Part shown: in pieces, positions 25,935 to 33,687 of the stretch | Numbering within the stretch: position 1 is the stretch's first letter | How the letters are laid out: the number at the start of each line of letters is the position of its first letter | Assembly (NCBI GenBank): GCA_946480785.1 | Contig: CAMLLD010000043.1 | Coordinates: 1 to 54,378, forward strand | Direction: 5' to 3' | Source: an uncultured Blastocatellia bacterium | GTDB taxonomy: Bacteria; Acidobacteriota; Blastocatellia; Pyrinomonadales; Pyrinomonadaceae | DNA length: 54,378 nt | The notes under the pieces: model-generated | What the model was told of the DNA's origin: nothing | Seen by the model: only the letters and a program-made list of their open reading frames with translations | Databases searched by the model: none | Position numbers and translations under genes: made by a program

Positions 25935-26267
25935 ATGATTGGGTGAAAAAGCCCACGAAAAATGAGGGTCCCGAAGTCGAGAGCGTAATGTTTCTTCGAA
26001 AATTTTCATTGACAATATGAGGGTATCGAAGTACAAGAAGTACACCTTTTTTGTTGCCTTCAGGCTACCCACTTAACCGGCACGCTTACATGAGTCTTCC
26101 CGTCATGATTGGTGCTGGCAACTTTGAAGGTACCTTCTCAGGGTATTGCGAAATCTCTTCGACGTTTGTTAACTTAACTTTAATTGCTCCGCCTCGCATG
26201 GAGTAAATACCTTGCACTCGTTCATTAAAGTTCTAGCCCACTTCACTTGGCACTAGGAGACTCCCAC
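25935..26267. other. AT-richer intergenic stretch with direct repeats and a decayed fragment
   Basis: This 333-bp gap holds two near-identical 16-mers, ATGAGGGTCCCGAAGT (25962-25977) and ATGAGGGTATCGAAGT (26017-26032), spaced 55 bp. It also contains a frameshifted minus-strand coding remnant (separate entry) and the leader of the bacteriocin-like gene, with AGGAGA at 26255-26260. Base composition drops here compared with the kinase operon. Confidence 0.5.
26060..26232 (-). pseudogene. Decayed C-terminal gene fragment
   Basis: On the minus strand, one frame reads NFNERVQGIYSMRGGAIKVK then LTNVEEISQYPE. After a shift of reading frame near 26125 it continues GTFKVASTNHDGKTHVSVPV then KWVA and a stop at 26060-26062. 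Both halves look like one continuous beta-rich protein end and neither has a start codon context. An in-frame TAG at 26233-26235 bounds it. It is best read as the rotted 3' end of a gene, possibly left by the event that placed the bacteriocin locus here. Confidence 0.35.
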
Positions 26268-27236
26268 ATGTTTGCGAACCATCTTAGGCTACTTCCTCGT
26301 GTTCCTCTATTATTGGTAGCACTGGTCCTGTCTTCAATACCTACTCACAATCACGCCAAGGAAAACAACTCTGTTACGTCATTAAACGAAGCGGAACTTC
26401 TCCAAAAGTATGTCGAGCTATGCGGACAAGATGGTCCAGACAGAATCCAGTTGATGCAGACGCTCTCGCCCATTGAGCGGAGCTATCTTTGGAAAGTGCA
26501 CCTGGGTCTCTATTTGGCGCGCAACTTGACTCTCAGTAGGGATCAACAGAATATCGTCATCGAGACGCTGGACTTCATCAGTCCTAAGTTGTTCACTCCG
26601 CCGGATCCTAAAGATCCCGGCGCTCGAGCCATGATGCTCGAGCATGTAGAGCAGCTAAGGCGACGCGGCCTGCAACTTTTTTCGAAAGATCAGGCCGCTG
26701 AAATTTTTTCCGCCATCGGGGGAGCGCAGGACAGCGAAGCCGTGCGCAAGTACAGTCAGTTATCAGAACTCAATAAAGATGAACGGAAAGCCAGTTTCAG
26801 TTTGATGTCCGCGGAAGATAAGAGCAGTCTATGGCGCATTCATCTTGGCCTCAATCTGGCTCGTCATCAGGAATGGACCGAGCAGCAACGTTCGATCGTG
26901 TTAGAAGCCATTACGATGGTCACTCCGCAGTTGTATCAGATGCCTAAAGACAGCAACTGGACACGCCTCATAGATGAACCGGTTCGCTTATTAACGCAAA
27001 AGGCCCTGCTTGTTTTTACCAAACAAGAGGGCGCTGCGCTGTTTTCAGAACTCGGATTCACTGAACAAACCAAACTCAATCACGCTCAAAAAACGGGATC
27101 GCGGGGTTGTGGGTGTTCGCAGGAATCCGACTGGTGCAGTTATCAATGCATAAGTAGCGACTGTATCGTTCTCACGTGGGGCTGCGGTACTTTCGGCGTC
27201 TACGCTTGTAACGGCAAATGCTTTATGCCGAGTTAG
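26268..27236 (+). CDS. Fulvocin C-related bacteriocin precursor
   Basis: A 322-aa exported precursor. The ATG has AGGAGA 7 nt upstream. A signal peptide covers about 1-30 (RVPLLLVALVLSSIPTHNHA). Residues about 40-270 contain two internal repeats, marked LWKVHLGLYLAR (74-85) and LWRIHLGLNLAR (189-200), each followed by an Ile/Leu-rich helix and a Phe-Ser/Thr-Lys block. The last 42 residues form a compact domain with eight cysteines (281, 283, 290, 294, 299, 306, 314, 318), including GCGCS, GCGTFG and CNGKC. Fulvocin C of Myxococcus fulvus is a short disulfide-rich bacteriocin with eight Cys, and related precursors carry it at the C-terminus behind this kind of repeat region. Release near TGSRG is a guess. 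Two membrane-protein genes follow. GC is below that of the flanks. Confidence 0.75.
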   Translation: MFANHLRLLPRVPLLLVALVLSSIPTHNHAKENNSVTSLNEAELLQKYVELCGQDGPDRIQLMQTLSPIERSYLWKVHLGLYLARNLTLSRDQQNIVIETLDFISPKLFTPPDPKDPGARAMMLEHVEQLRRRGLQLFSKDQAAEIFSAIGGAQDSEAVRKYSQLSELNKDERKASFSLMSAEDKSSLWRIHLGLNLARHQEWTEQQRSIVLEAITMVTPQLYQMPKDSNWTRLIDEPVRLLTQKALLVFTKQEGAALFSELGFTEQTKLNHAQKTGSRGCGCSQESDWCSYQCISSDCIVLTWGCGTFGVYACNGKCFMPS

Positions 27237-27266
27237 AGGAGAAGATACGTCCTCAGGAGATAGCAA

Positions 27267-27905
27267 ATGAACACTCAACGCATCATCGCGCCTTTTTGGA
27301 GGCGACGATGGCTAATTCTCACCACTACCTTAACTGTTGTCATCGGATCTCTCTTCTGGGCTCGAGGACTGCCCACCATCTATGAATCGTCATTAACGCT
27401 GGCTGCAAACTCAAAGGACGGAAGCACAATACCGCCGGGACAGTTGGCGAGAATTCGCAAGGAGCTTTGGAGCGAAGCGGTCATCTATCCAGTCGTGGAA
27501 TCAAACCTGTTCGAAACTCAACGCGCAGCGGGCCTGAGCAATGACGCATTGGTGGATCGACTGCAGGGAAGTATCAGTCTAACGGAGCATTACCACGACA
27601 CTTCGGCCATAATTCACTTGCGTTATTTCGACGCAAATCCTGAAAGGGCTCAAGCTATCGCATCTATGTTGGGCCAAACGATTGAGATGACCGAAGCCAA
27701 GAACACTGCCCCGGGAGCGGTCACTTTCAGAGTCGACCAGCCTGCCAGACAGGCGCCTGGTACGCTCAGACCGCGAATGTACATCATCACGGTGTTTGCG
27801 TTGGGTGGAGGAATTCTGTTTGGCCTGGTACTCGCCGGCTTAAGTGAGTTGGTTAGTGGTTGGCGGCAGCGAAAGCAACCGAAATTGAATTCACCCATTG
27901 CGTGA
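27267..27905 (+). CDS. Wzz/chain-length-determinant-like membrane protein
   Basis: A 212-aa inner-membrane protein preceded by CAGGAG. It has the Wzz layout: a cytoplasmic basic start (MNTQRIIAPFWRRRW), a first helix (LILTTTLTVVIGSLFWARGL), a periplasmic domain of about 120 residues (IYESSLTLAAN... to VDQPARQAPGTLRP, the usual Pro-rich approach to TM2), then a second helix (MYIITVFALGGGILFGLVLA) and a short cytoplasmic tail. It is shorter than classical Wzz and has no kinase domain. It follows the bacteriocin precursor by 30 bp, so it is likely in the same operon. A function in export or assembly of the peptide, or in protecting the producer, is inferred from position. Confidence 0.7.
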   Translation: MNTQRIIAPFWRRRWLILTTTLTVVIGSLFWARGLPTIYESSLTLAANSKDGSTIPPGQLARIRKELWSEAVIYPVVESNLFETQRAAGLSNDALVDRLQGSISLTEHYHDTSAIIHLRYFDANPERAQAIASMLGQTIEMTEAKNTAPGAVTFRVDQPARQAPGTLRPRMYIITVFALGGGILFGLVLAGLSELVSGWRQRKQPKLNSPIA

Positions 27906-27949
27906 ACGCCCGATGTGGAGTTCAAGAGTAGCGCAGACCACCTCACCCG

Positions 27950-28618
27950 GTGTCTGCACAGGCTTCGACCATGCTGAGCCTCTTCACACCTCCTACTGAC
28001 AATCTGTACAAATTTATGGCGTTGAGCGGCATCGTCCTTGTGGCTGCCTTCGGTGTCCCTTTAGTGTTCTTTCATCAGGCGGGGACGGAATACCTGGACC
28101 AACTTTTCGGAAGCAAGGAATTGGAGGTGCAAGAAAAATTTGCCAACGAACGTTTGGGAATGCTTGAGGGACGTAAACAACAGTTACTAAACCGAAAGAA
28201 CGAACTTCAGAATCGGCTGAACGGACTGAAGAGGGCTTCCACTTCCACAGACGCTGACAAACTCGAGGGCCAAATAAAAGAGGCGGAAAATGAAATCGAA
28301 AAGATAGACGACTCTTCTCATGACTTGAGTTTGAATCTCGAACTCAAGCGAGCACAAGTTGCGCATGAGGAAACAATCAGTTACAACCGCAGTCGCGACT
28401 CGCTGGTGTTAATGGTGGTAGGCGCACTTTGGGTTCTTCTTGGTCTCGCTCTCTCAATTGTTGGCTTCACGCTCTGGTACAAGAAGCTGCAGCGGTATCA
28501 AGATCGAAAGGTCATAGAGGAAGCGAAAATCAAAATCGCTGCTGACTCGACCGACGAGCAGAATAAGCCGGCCCCGCCCGCTCCGCCAATCGAAGCTGAA
28601 TCAAAAGCGTCTCAATGA
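27950..28618 (+). CDS. Two-helix membrane protein with a central coiled coil
   Basis: Not recognised as a named family. The protein is 222 aa from GTG 27950 (215 aa if ATG 27971 is used; neither has a good ribosome-binding site). It has a membrane helix (FMALSGIVLVAAFGVPLVFF), a roughly 100-residue coiled coil rich in E/K/L/Q (LGMLEGRKQQLLNRKNELQN onward), a second helix (LVLMVVGALWVLLGLALSIV), and a cytoplasmic tail ending in a Pro/Ala-rich stretch (PAPPAPPIEAES). It is third in the bacteriocin operon, 44 bp after the Wzz-like gene. The last 89 bp overlap, tail to tail, the convergent glycosyltransferase gene. A role as immunity or export scaffold is speculation. Confidence 0.65.
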   Translation: MSAQASTMLSLFTPPTDNLYKFMALSGIVLVAAFGVPLVFFHQAGTEYLDQLFGSKELEVQEKFANERLGMLEGRKQQLLNRKNELQNRLNGLKRASTSTDADKLEGQIKEAENEIEKIDDSSHDLSLNLELKRAQVAHEETISYNRSRDSLVLMVVGALWVLLGLALSIVGFTLWYKKLQRYQDRKVIEEAKIKIAADSTDEQNKPAPPAPPIEAESKASQ

Positions 28619-29489
28619 CCGGGCTCCAATTCCCTGCTCTTTGTTGTCGAAACAGGCGCATCGTCGGGTACCAGGGAGTGTCGGGGCGATCAAGCATCCA
28701 ACGCCAGTCGGATTCGAAGGGTAATAAGGTCCAGGTGGGTCGTCCGAGTGCGCCGGCGAGGTGCGCCGTCATCGTGTCGACGGAGATGACGAGGTCGAGG
28801 GCGCGCATGATGCGCGCATCATCGAGCGGGTTATCGCCACCGGTAATCGCGCCAAACTCGCCGTTCCAGCCGGCGTCACGCGCGTCGCGTTGCAGCAAGT
28901 GCCACTCGACGCCGGACACCTCACGGAAAGGTAACAGTGCGCGGAAGGGGATCGAGCGCCGCTCGTCCCACTCACCCGACCGCCAGATCAACCCAACTTT
29001 CAACTTGTCGTTACGCGGCAACGACAGCGAATCCTCATGCAACGCCGGCTCGACGTGCACGTAAGGAACTTCAGCCGGAATCGTCTTCAGCGTCGTGCGA
29101 AACACATACGGCAACTCGTTAAGCTCAACGTCAACATCGTATTCAACATCCGGCACGCCGTCGTGCAACGGCATCACTCGATCAATCCCTCGCACACTCC
29201 GCAACAAAGGTATCAACGAAGGCTGCATCCAAACGATCACTTCCGCCGCGACGCGCTTCAACAAAGCCGCATAACGAATAAACTGAATCGTATCTCCCAA
29301 CCCGTGATAACAACGCACGAGCACTCGCTTCCCTGCAACCGGTCTTCCGTCCCAAATGTTTTGCTCGTGCCGCGGCACTCGCGCGTGATCCTGCTGACGC
29401 GTCGTGTGCAGCAATGAATCACTAACGCGCCACGCCGCCGCGAAGTCACCACGCAACATTGCTTCAAACCACGGATCGCAAGAGGTCAT
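28530..29489 (-). CDS. Glycosyltransferase family 9-like (heptosyltransferase-like) protein
   Basis: A 319-aa protein from ATG 29487-29489 with a GT-B-type C-terminal half typical of GT9 ADP-heptose:LPS heptosyltransferase relatives. Recognisable pieces are VLVRCYHGLGDTIQFIRYAA (the G-x-GD loop), VGLIWRSGEWDERRSIPF, and the donor-site block VISVDTMTAHLAGALGRPTW followed by LLPFESDWRWM. Many such acidobacterial and proteobacterial proteins carry N-terminal TPRs; here only a short helical leader is present (WFEAMLRGDFAAAWRVSDSL), suggesting a last TPR remnant. Acceptor and donor are unknown. Its 3' end overlaps the convergent coiled-coil gene by 89 bp. Confidence 0.8.
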   Translation of the reverse strand: MTSCDPWFEAMLRGDFAAAWRVSDSLLHTTRQQDHARVPRHEQNIWDGRPVAGKRVLVRCYHGLGDTIQFIRYAALLKRVAAEVIVWMQPSLIPLLRSVRGIDRVMPLHDGVPDVEYDVDVELNELPYVFRTTLKTIPAEVPYVHVEPALHEDSLSLPRNDKLKVGLIWRSGEWDERRSIPFRALLPFREVSGVEWHLLQRDARDAGWNGEFGAITGGDNPLDDARIMRALDLVISVDTMTAHLAGALGRPTWTLLPFESDWRWMLDRPDTPWYPTMRLFRQQRAGNWSPVIETLLIQLRLAERAGPAYSARRSSQQRF

Positions 29490-29542
29490 CAACACACACC
29501 ATAACCGTTATTCGTTTCGCGAGTATCCTGTTTTCTTCATAA

Positions 29543-29560
29543 GGTACGCGAGCGAACGGA
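29543..29560 (+). promoter_or_regulatory. Putative regulatory box upstream of the Crp-type gene
   Basis: GGTACGCGAGCGAACGGA, 49 bp before the regulator start. It matches the box at 30397-30414 at 15 of 18 positions. A second GGTAC follows at 29562. The match is direct observation; regulator binding is inference. Confidence 0.35.
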
Positions 29561-29608
29561 AGGTACATAGTTGCAAGCGTACATTACGCCACCATATCTC
29601 ATTGCTGT

Positions 29609-30361
29609 ATGTCTGCCGGAGGTCTGGTGCGCGAAGGCGGCGAAAAGCGGTGGCAGGAAAATCGTTTGTTGGCGTCGTTCCCTGATCGCGATCGCACACG
29701 TCTGCTGCCACAGTTGGAAATCCTCACGCTCTTCGCAAAAGAGTCCGTTTACGAGAGCGGCGAAGAGATTAACTACATCTACTTCCCACTCGATTGCATC
29801 GTCGTTTTGATCAGTTCGGTCGACGCAAACGCCACCGTTGAAGTTGGACTGATCGGCAATGAGGGAATGGTCGGCGCGCAGATTCTCATGGGCGCGAAGC
29901 AATCGACCAGCCAGGCGTTGATCCTCACGGAAGGCAAAGCTTTACGCCTGCCCGCAGCGGTGTTGAAGAAGGAAGCGAAACGAAGCAGCCGCATGCGCGA
30001 GGTGATGCTCAACTACGCCAACGCCCTGCTCGAGCAAAGCGCGCAACTCGCCGCCTGTCATCGCTACCACACGCCGCGCGCACGTCTCACACGTCTGCTG
30101 TTGATGATCGACGATCGCGCTGCCAGCTCCGAACTACGCATCACCCAGGATCTGCTCGCGCACCTGCTCGGAACGCGCCGCGCGACCGTAACGCAAGCTG
30201 CTAATCAGTTGCAGGACATGGGCCTCATCGGCTCGGTGCGCGGCCGAATCAAGTTTCTCGATCGCAAGGGCCTCGAACACGAGTCGTGTACTTGCTACGG
30301 CATCATTGCGCAACAGTACTCCGCACTCGCACATAGCAACCCGCAACACGCCACTTCCTAA
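29609..30361 (+). CDS. Crp/Fnr-family transcriptional regulator
   Basis: A 250-aa DNA-binding regulator. About 25-140 is a cyclic-nucleotide-binding-like beta roll (VYESGEEINYIYFPLDCIVV, VEVGLIGNEGMVGAQILMG). A helical dimer segment follows (AKRSSRMREVMLNYANALLE). The winged-helix domain at about 165-235 includes the recognition part ITQDLLAHLLGTRRATVTQA and the wing GLIGSVRGRIKFLDRKGLE. The E...R..AS phosphate cassette of true CRP is absent and there are no N-terminal Fe-S cysteines, so the ligand is unknown. A near-repeated 18-bp motif occurs upstream of this gene and again upstream of the sugar cluster that follows, so it may regulate both. Confidence 0.88.
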   Translation: MSAGGLVREGGEKRWQENRLLASFPDRDRTRLLPQLEILTLFAKESVYESGEEINYIYFPLDCIVVLISSVDANATVEVGLIGNEGMVGAQILMGAKQSTSQALILTEGKALRLPAAVLKKEAKRSSRMREVMLNYANALLEQSAQLAACHRYHTPRARLTRLLLMIDDRAASSELRITQDLLAHLLGTRRATVTQAANQLQDMGLIGSVRGRIKFLDRKGLEHESCTCYGIIAQQYSALAHSNPQHATS

Positions 30362-30396
30362 CAATTTGTTCACAACGCTAACACTTCTCAATTCGA

Positions 30397-30414
30397 GGTA
30401 CGGCAGCGTACGGA
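30397..30414 (+). promoter_or_regulatory. Putative regulatory box upstream of the sugar cluster
   Basis: GGTACGGCAGCGTACGGA lies 110 bp before the epimerase start and matches the box at 29543-29560 at 15 of 18 positions. It is followed by an inverted GTACC at 30434-30438. It is a candidate operator for the Crp-type regulator. Confidence 0.35.
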
Positions 30415-30523
30415 TATACACACGATCAGACATGTACCTTTCGCTGCACCTCCGGGACTCGTTTTAGATCGCAGTGGCGAGCGCGCCACCGGGTTCGCGC
30501 GGTTCACAGGAAGGGTTGACGAT

Positions 30524-31699
30524 ATGACAAGGGGAAAAACGCACGCTGTAGCGAATGGTAATGGCCGCCAGCAAAACTTCAAGACACTAACAGCAACTCC
30601 CGGCCACACGAACGGCAAGTCAAAACCAATTCTGATCACGGGCGGCGCTGGTTTCGTCGGTTCGAATCTCGCGCACCGTTTGCTCTGCGCGGGCCATCGC
30701 GTGCGCTTGCTCGACAATCTCTCGCGTTCGGGAGTCGAGCGAAACCTGCATTGGCTGATCGAAACGCACGGCGATCTGGTCGACATCGAAGTGCCCGACG
30801 TACGCAACCTCTCCATCGTCAAACAGGCTGTTAAAGATGCGTCGCAAGTCTTCCACTTCGCCGCGCAAGTCGCCGTGACTTCGAGCCTCGTCGATCCAAT
30901 TGAAGACTTCGAGATCAACGCGCGCGGTACGCTCAACCTCCTCGAAGCCGTGCGCAACGCAGATAATCCGCCGCCGCTCATCTTCACTTCCACGAACAAG
31001 GTCTATGGCAACCTCGGCGATCTTCAGTTCACTAACGGCTCGACACGTTACGCTCCCGTCGATCCGGTGATTCGCGAGCATGGCATCGCCGAAGATCGAC
31101 GGCTCGACTTTCACAGTCCGTACGGTTGCTCGAAAGGCGCGGCCGATCAATACGTGCTCGACTACGCGCGCACCTTTCGCATTCCTGCGCTCGTGTTTCG
31201 CATGAGCTGCATCTATGGACCGCACCAGTATGGCAACGAAGACCAGGGCTGGGTGGCCCACTTCGTAATTCGCGCGATCACCGGCAAGCCGATCTCCATC
31301 TACGGCGACGGCAAACAGGTGCGCGACATCCTCTTCATCGAAGATCTGGTCGACGCGTTTTTGCTCGGGCAGAAAAACATGGAGCACCTCGCGGGAAACG
31401 CTTTCAACATCGGCGGTGGTCCGGCGAACACGATCAGTCTGCTCGAGTTGCTGGATCTGATCGCTGAGCTGCACGGTGGCGAGGTGGCGATCCATTTCGA
31501 AAACTGGCGCGCCGCGGATCAGCGTTACTACGTCGCGAACACAGGCAAGTTCAGCGCGTTAACGGGTTGGAAACCGAAGGTTGGTGTGCGTGAAGGCGTG
31601 CGGCGTCTCTACGACTGGTTAATCGCGAGCAATCAACATTTCGCGGCGCCGGTCGAGTTGAGCGAGGTCGCCCGCACAGTCGAAGCCGGGAAGGTCTAA
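30524..31699 (+). CDS. NAD-dependent sugar epimerase/dehydratase (extended SDR)
   Basis: A 391-aa extended short-chain dehydrogenase acting on NDP-sugars. After a polar 33-residue leader comes the Rossmann fold with ITGGAGFVGSNLA (G-x-x-G-x-x-G at 40-46). The catalytic Ser/Thr region is FTSTNKVYGN and the YxxxK pair is in YGCSKGA. Later blocks (GPHQYGNEDQGWVAHFVIRA, KPISIYGDGKQVRDILFIED) closely resemble CDP-paratose/tyvelose 2-epimerase-type enzymes. AGGAAGGG is upstream. It is first of a 12-gene plus-strand run. The intergenic region before it (162 bp) holds the 18-bp box shared with the regulator gene. The exact sugar is not predictable. Confidence 0.9.
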   Translation: MTRGKTHAVANGNGRQQNFKTLTATPGHTNGKSKPILITGGAGFVGSNLAHRLLCAGHRVRLLDNLSRSGVERNLHWLIETHGDLVDIEVPDVRNLSIVKQAVKDASQVFHFAAQVAVTSSLVDPIEDFEINARGTLNLLEAVRNADNPPPLIFTSTNKVYGNLGDLQFTNGSTRYAPVDPVIREHGIAEDRRLDFHSPYGCSKGAADQYVLDYARTFRIPALVFRMSCIYGPHQYGNEDQGWVAHFVIRAITGKPISIYGDGKQVRDILFIEDLVDAFLLGQKNMEHLAGNAFNIGGGPANTISLLELLDLIAELHGGEVAIHFENWRAADQRYYVANTGKFSALTGWKPKVGVREGVRRLYDWLIASNQHFAAPVELSEVARTVEAGKV

Positions 31700-31702
31700 T
31701 CC

Positions 31703-32692
31703 GTGGCAGAAATGAGAGCGGCAAGAGTGGCGGTCACCGGTGTGCGCGGGCGCGCCGCGGTGATCGCTGCTCCGGGGCAAATCAAGTTGCGCGAGGTTGA
31801 ATTTCGCGAGCCGGTCGCGGGTGAGGTGCGCGTGCGTATCGAGGGCTGCGGCGTTTGCGCGTCAAACGTGCCGGTGTGGCAAGGCAAGCCGTGGTTTCAA
31901 TATCCACTCGAAGCGGGCGCGCCCGGTCACGAAGCGTGGGGTCACATCGATGCGCTCGGCGAAGGCGTAACGGAGCTTGCGAAAGGAGATCGCGTCGCAC
32001 TGCTTTCGTCGCACGCGTTCGCAGCTTACGACTTCGCGGTCGCGTCGCAAGTGGTCCAACTCCCGGCTGACTTGAACGGTCAACCGGTACCGGCGGAAGC
32101 ACTCGGCTGCGCCGTCAATATCTTTCGCCGCTCGTCAATCACGTCCGGCCAGACGGTCGCGATTATCGGCATCGGTTTTCTCGGCACACTGCTAACCCAG
32201 CTAGCGGTGAACGCCGGCGCGAGAGTTTTCGCCATCTCGCGCCGGCGTTCTTCACTAAAACTCGCCGAGCGTTTCAGCGCCGCGCTCACGATCGAGACTG
32301 CGCGCGCACGCGAAACAGTGAAGCTACTGACACAGGAACGCGGCTGTGACTGCGTGATCGAAGTGGCCGGCACACAGGAATCACTCGACCTTGCGACCGA
32401 GCTCACGAGCGAACGCGGCCGGCTCGTCATCGCCGGTTATCACCAGGATGGTCCACGAACGGTCGACATGCAGACGTGGAACTGGCGCGGGCTCGACGTC
32501 ATTAACGCTCACGAACGCGAACCACAGGTTTATGTCGCCGGCATGCGCGGCGCAATCGAAGCGATACAGTCGGGCGTGCTGAACCCGTTGCCGCTTTACA
32601 CGCACACGTTTGCACTCGAAGAGCTGCCGCGCGCGTTCGAAACCGTTGCCGCATCACCGGAAGGATTCGTGAAGGCGGTGATCGTCGTATGA
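31703..32692 (+). CDS. Zinc-type MDR alcohol/polyol dehydrogenase
   Basis: A 329-aa medium-chain dehydrogenase probably oxidising or reducing a sugar or cyclitol with NAD(P). The catalytic-zinc region has CGVCASN (C52) and PGHEAWG (H76, E77). The four-Cys lobe that binds structural zinc is missing, giving a shortened enzyme. The nucleotide site reads VAIIGIGFLGTLLTQLAVNA. GTG 31703 starts 3 bp after the epimerase stop; an in-frame ATG at 31712 is an alternative. The next gene overlaps by 4 bp (ATGA), so it is firmly within the operon. The Asp and His usual after CGVC are replaced (ASNVPVW), so the proton relay may differ. Confidence 0.87.
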   Translation: MAEMRAARVAVTGVRGRAAVIAAPGQIKLREVEFREPVAGEVRVRIEGCGVCASNVPVWQGKPWFQYPLEAGAPGHEAWGHIDALGEGVTELAKGDRVALLSSHAFAAYDFAVASQVVQLPADLNGQPVPAEALGCAVNIFRRSSITSGQTVAIIGIGFLGTLLTQLAVNAGARVFAISRRRSSLKLAERFSAALTIETARARETVKLLTQERGCDCVIEVAGTQESLDLATELTSERGRLVIAGYHQDGPRTVDMQTWNWRGLDVINAHEREPQVYVAGMRGAIEAIQSGVLNPLPLYTHTFALEELPRAFETVAASPEGFVKAVIVV

Positions 32693-33687
32693 AGAAACCG
32701 CGCCTCGGATTTGTCGGACTCGGCTGGATTGGCCGCAATCGCCTCGAAGCGGTTGTCCAATCCGAGATTGCCGAAGTCTGCGCGCTTCAGGACGTTTCGG
32801 AAGCGGCGAGGAGCGAAGCACAGAAACTCACTCCGGATGCGTTTGTGTCGTCTTCGTTCGAAGAGCTGCTCGAACAGAATCTCGACGGCGTTGTCATTGC
32901 GACGCCGAATCGCTTCCACGCGGAGCAGGCGATCGCCTCGTTGGATCGCAGCTTTGCTGTGTTCTGTCAGAAACCGTTGGGACGAACGGCTGCTGAGACA
33001 CGAAGCATCGTTGAAGCCGCACATGGATCTGGTCGTCTGCTTGGCGTGGATCTTTCTTACCGAAACATCCGCGCGATGCAGATGGTGAGTTGGCTGGTGG
33101 AAACTGGCGCGCTCGGCAAAGTCTTTGCCGTCGATGCCGTGTTTCATAACGCTTATGGACCAGACAAACCGTGGTTCTACGACTTCTCGCTTGCAGGCGG
33201 CGGCTGCGTTCTCGATCTCGGCGTGCACCTGATCGATCTCGCGCTCTCACCGTTGCGTTTTCCGCGCGTCGCGCGTGTCGACTCGAGTCTTTATGCACAC
33301 GGCCGCTTGTTGGCGAAAGCGAGCCGGCAGGTCGAAGACTACGCCGTCGCGAAGATCGACACCACTGACAGCACCACGATCAATCTGAGTTGCTCGTGGA
33401 ACCTGCACGCGGGCCGCGAGGCGAAAATCGAATTGACGTTCTACGGCACGGGGGGCGGCGCTTCATTGCGCAACGTCAACGGCTCGTTCTACGACTTCAC
33501 CGGCCAGCGTTTCAACGGCACCGAAACAGAAACACTAAACACGACTGCGGATTCAAACTGGCAGTGGGGCGGACTCGCGACGCTCGAATGGGTGAAGCAG
33601 TTGGCGAACAGCAACGTGTTCGATCCGAAGATCGAGCGACTCATCAACGTGGCCGAAATGATCGATCAAATCTATGGGCGAAGCTGA
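32689..33687 (+). CDS. Gfo/Idh/MocA-family oxidoreductase
   Basis: A 332-aa NAD(P)-dependent sugar or inositol oxidoreductase. The Rossmann start is LGFVGLGWIGRNRLEAV. The family's EKP motif appears as CQKPLGRTAAE, retaining the lysine. The substrate-domain motif is GGGCVLDLGVHLIDLALSPL, with D and H at the usual catalytic positions. The start overlaps the MDR gene stop by 4 bp. With the MDR dehydrogenase it could carry out paired oxidation/reduction for epimerisation or inositol-type chemistry. Product unknown. Confidence 0.88.
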   Translation: MKKPRLGFVGLGWIGRNRLEAVVQSEIAEVCALQDVSEAARSEAQKLTPDAFVSSSFEELLEQNLDGVVIATPNRFHAEQAIASLDRSFAVFCQKPLGRTAAETRSIVEAAHGSGRLLGVDLSYRNIRAMQMVSWLVETGALGKVFAVDAVFHNAYGPDKPWFYDFSLAGGGCVLDLGVHLIDLALSPLRFPRVARVDSSLYAHGRLLAKASRQVEDYAVAKIDTTDSTTINLSCSWNLHAGREAKIELTFYGTGGGASLRNVNGSFYDFTGQRFNGTETETLNTTADSNWQWGGLATLEWVKQLANSNVFDPKIERLINVAEMIDQIYGRS

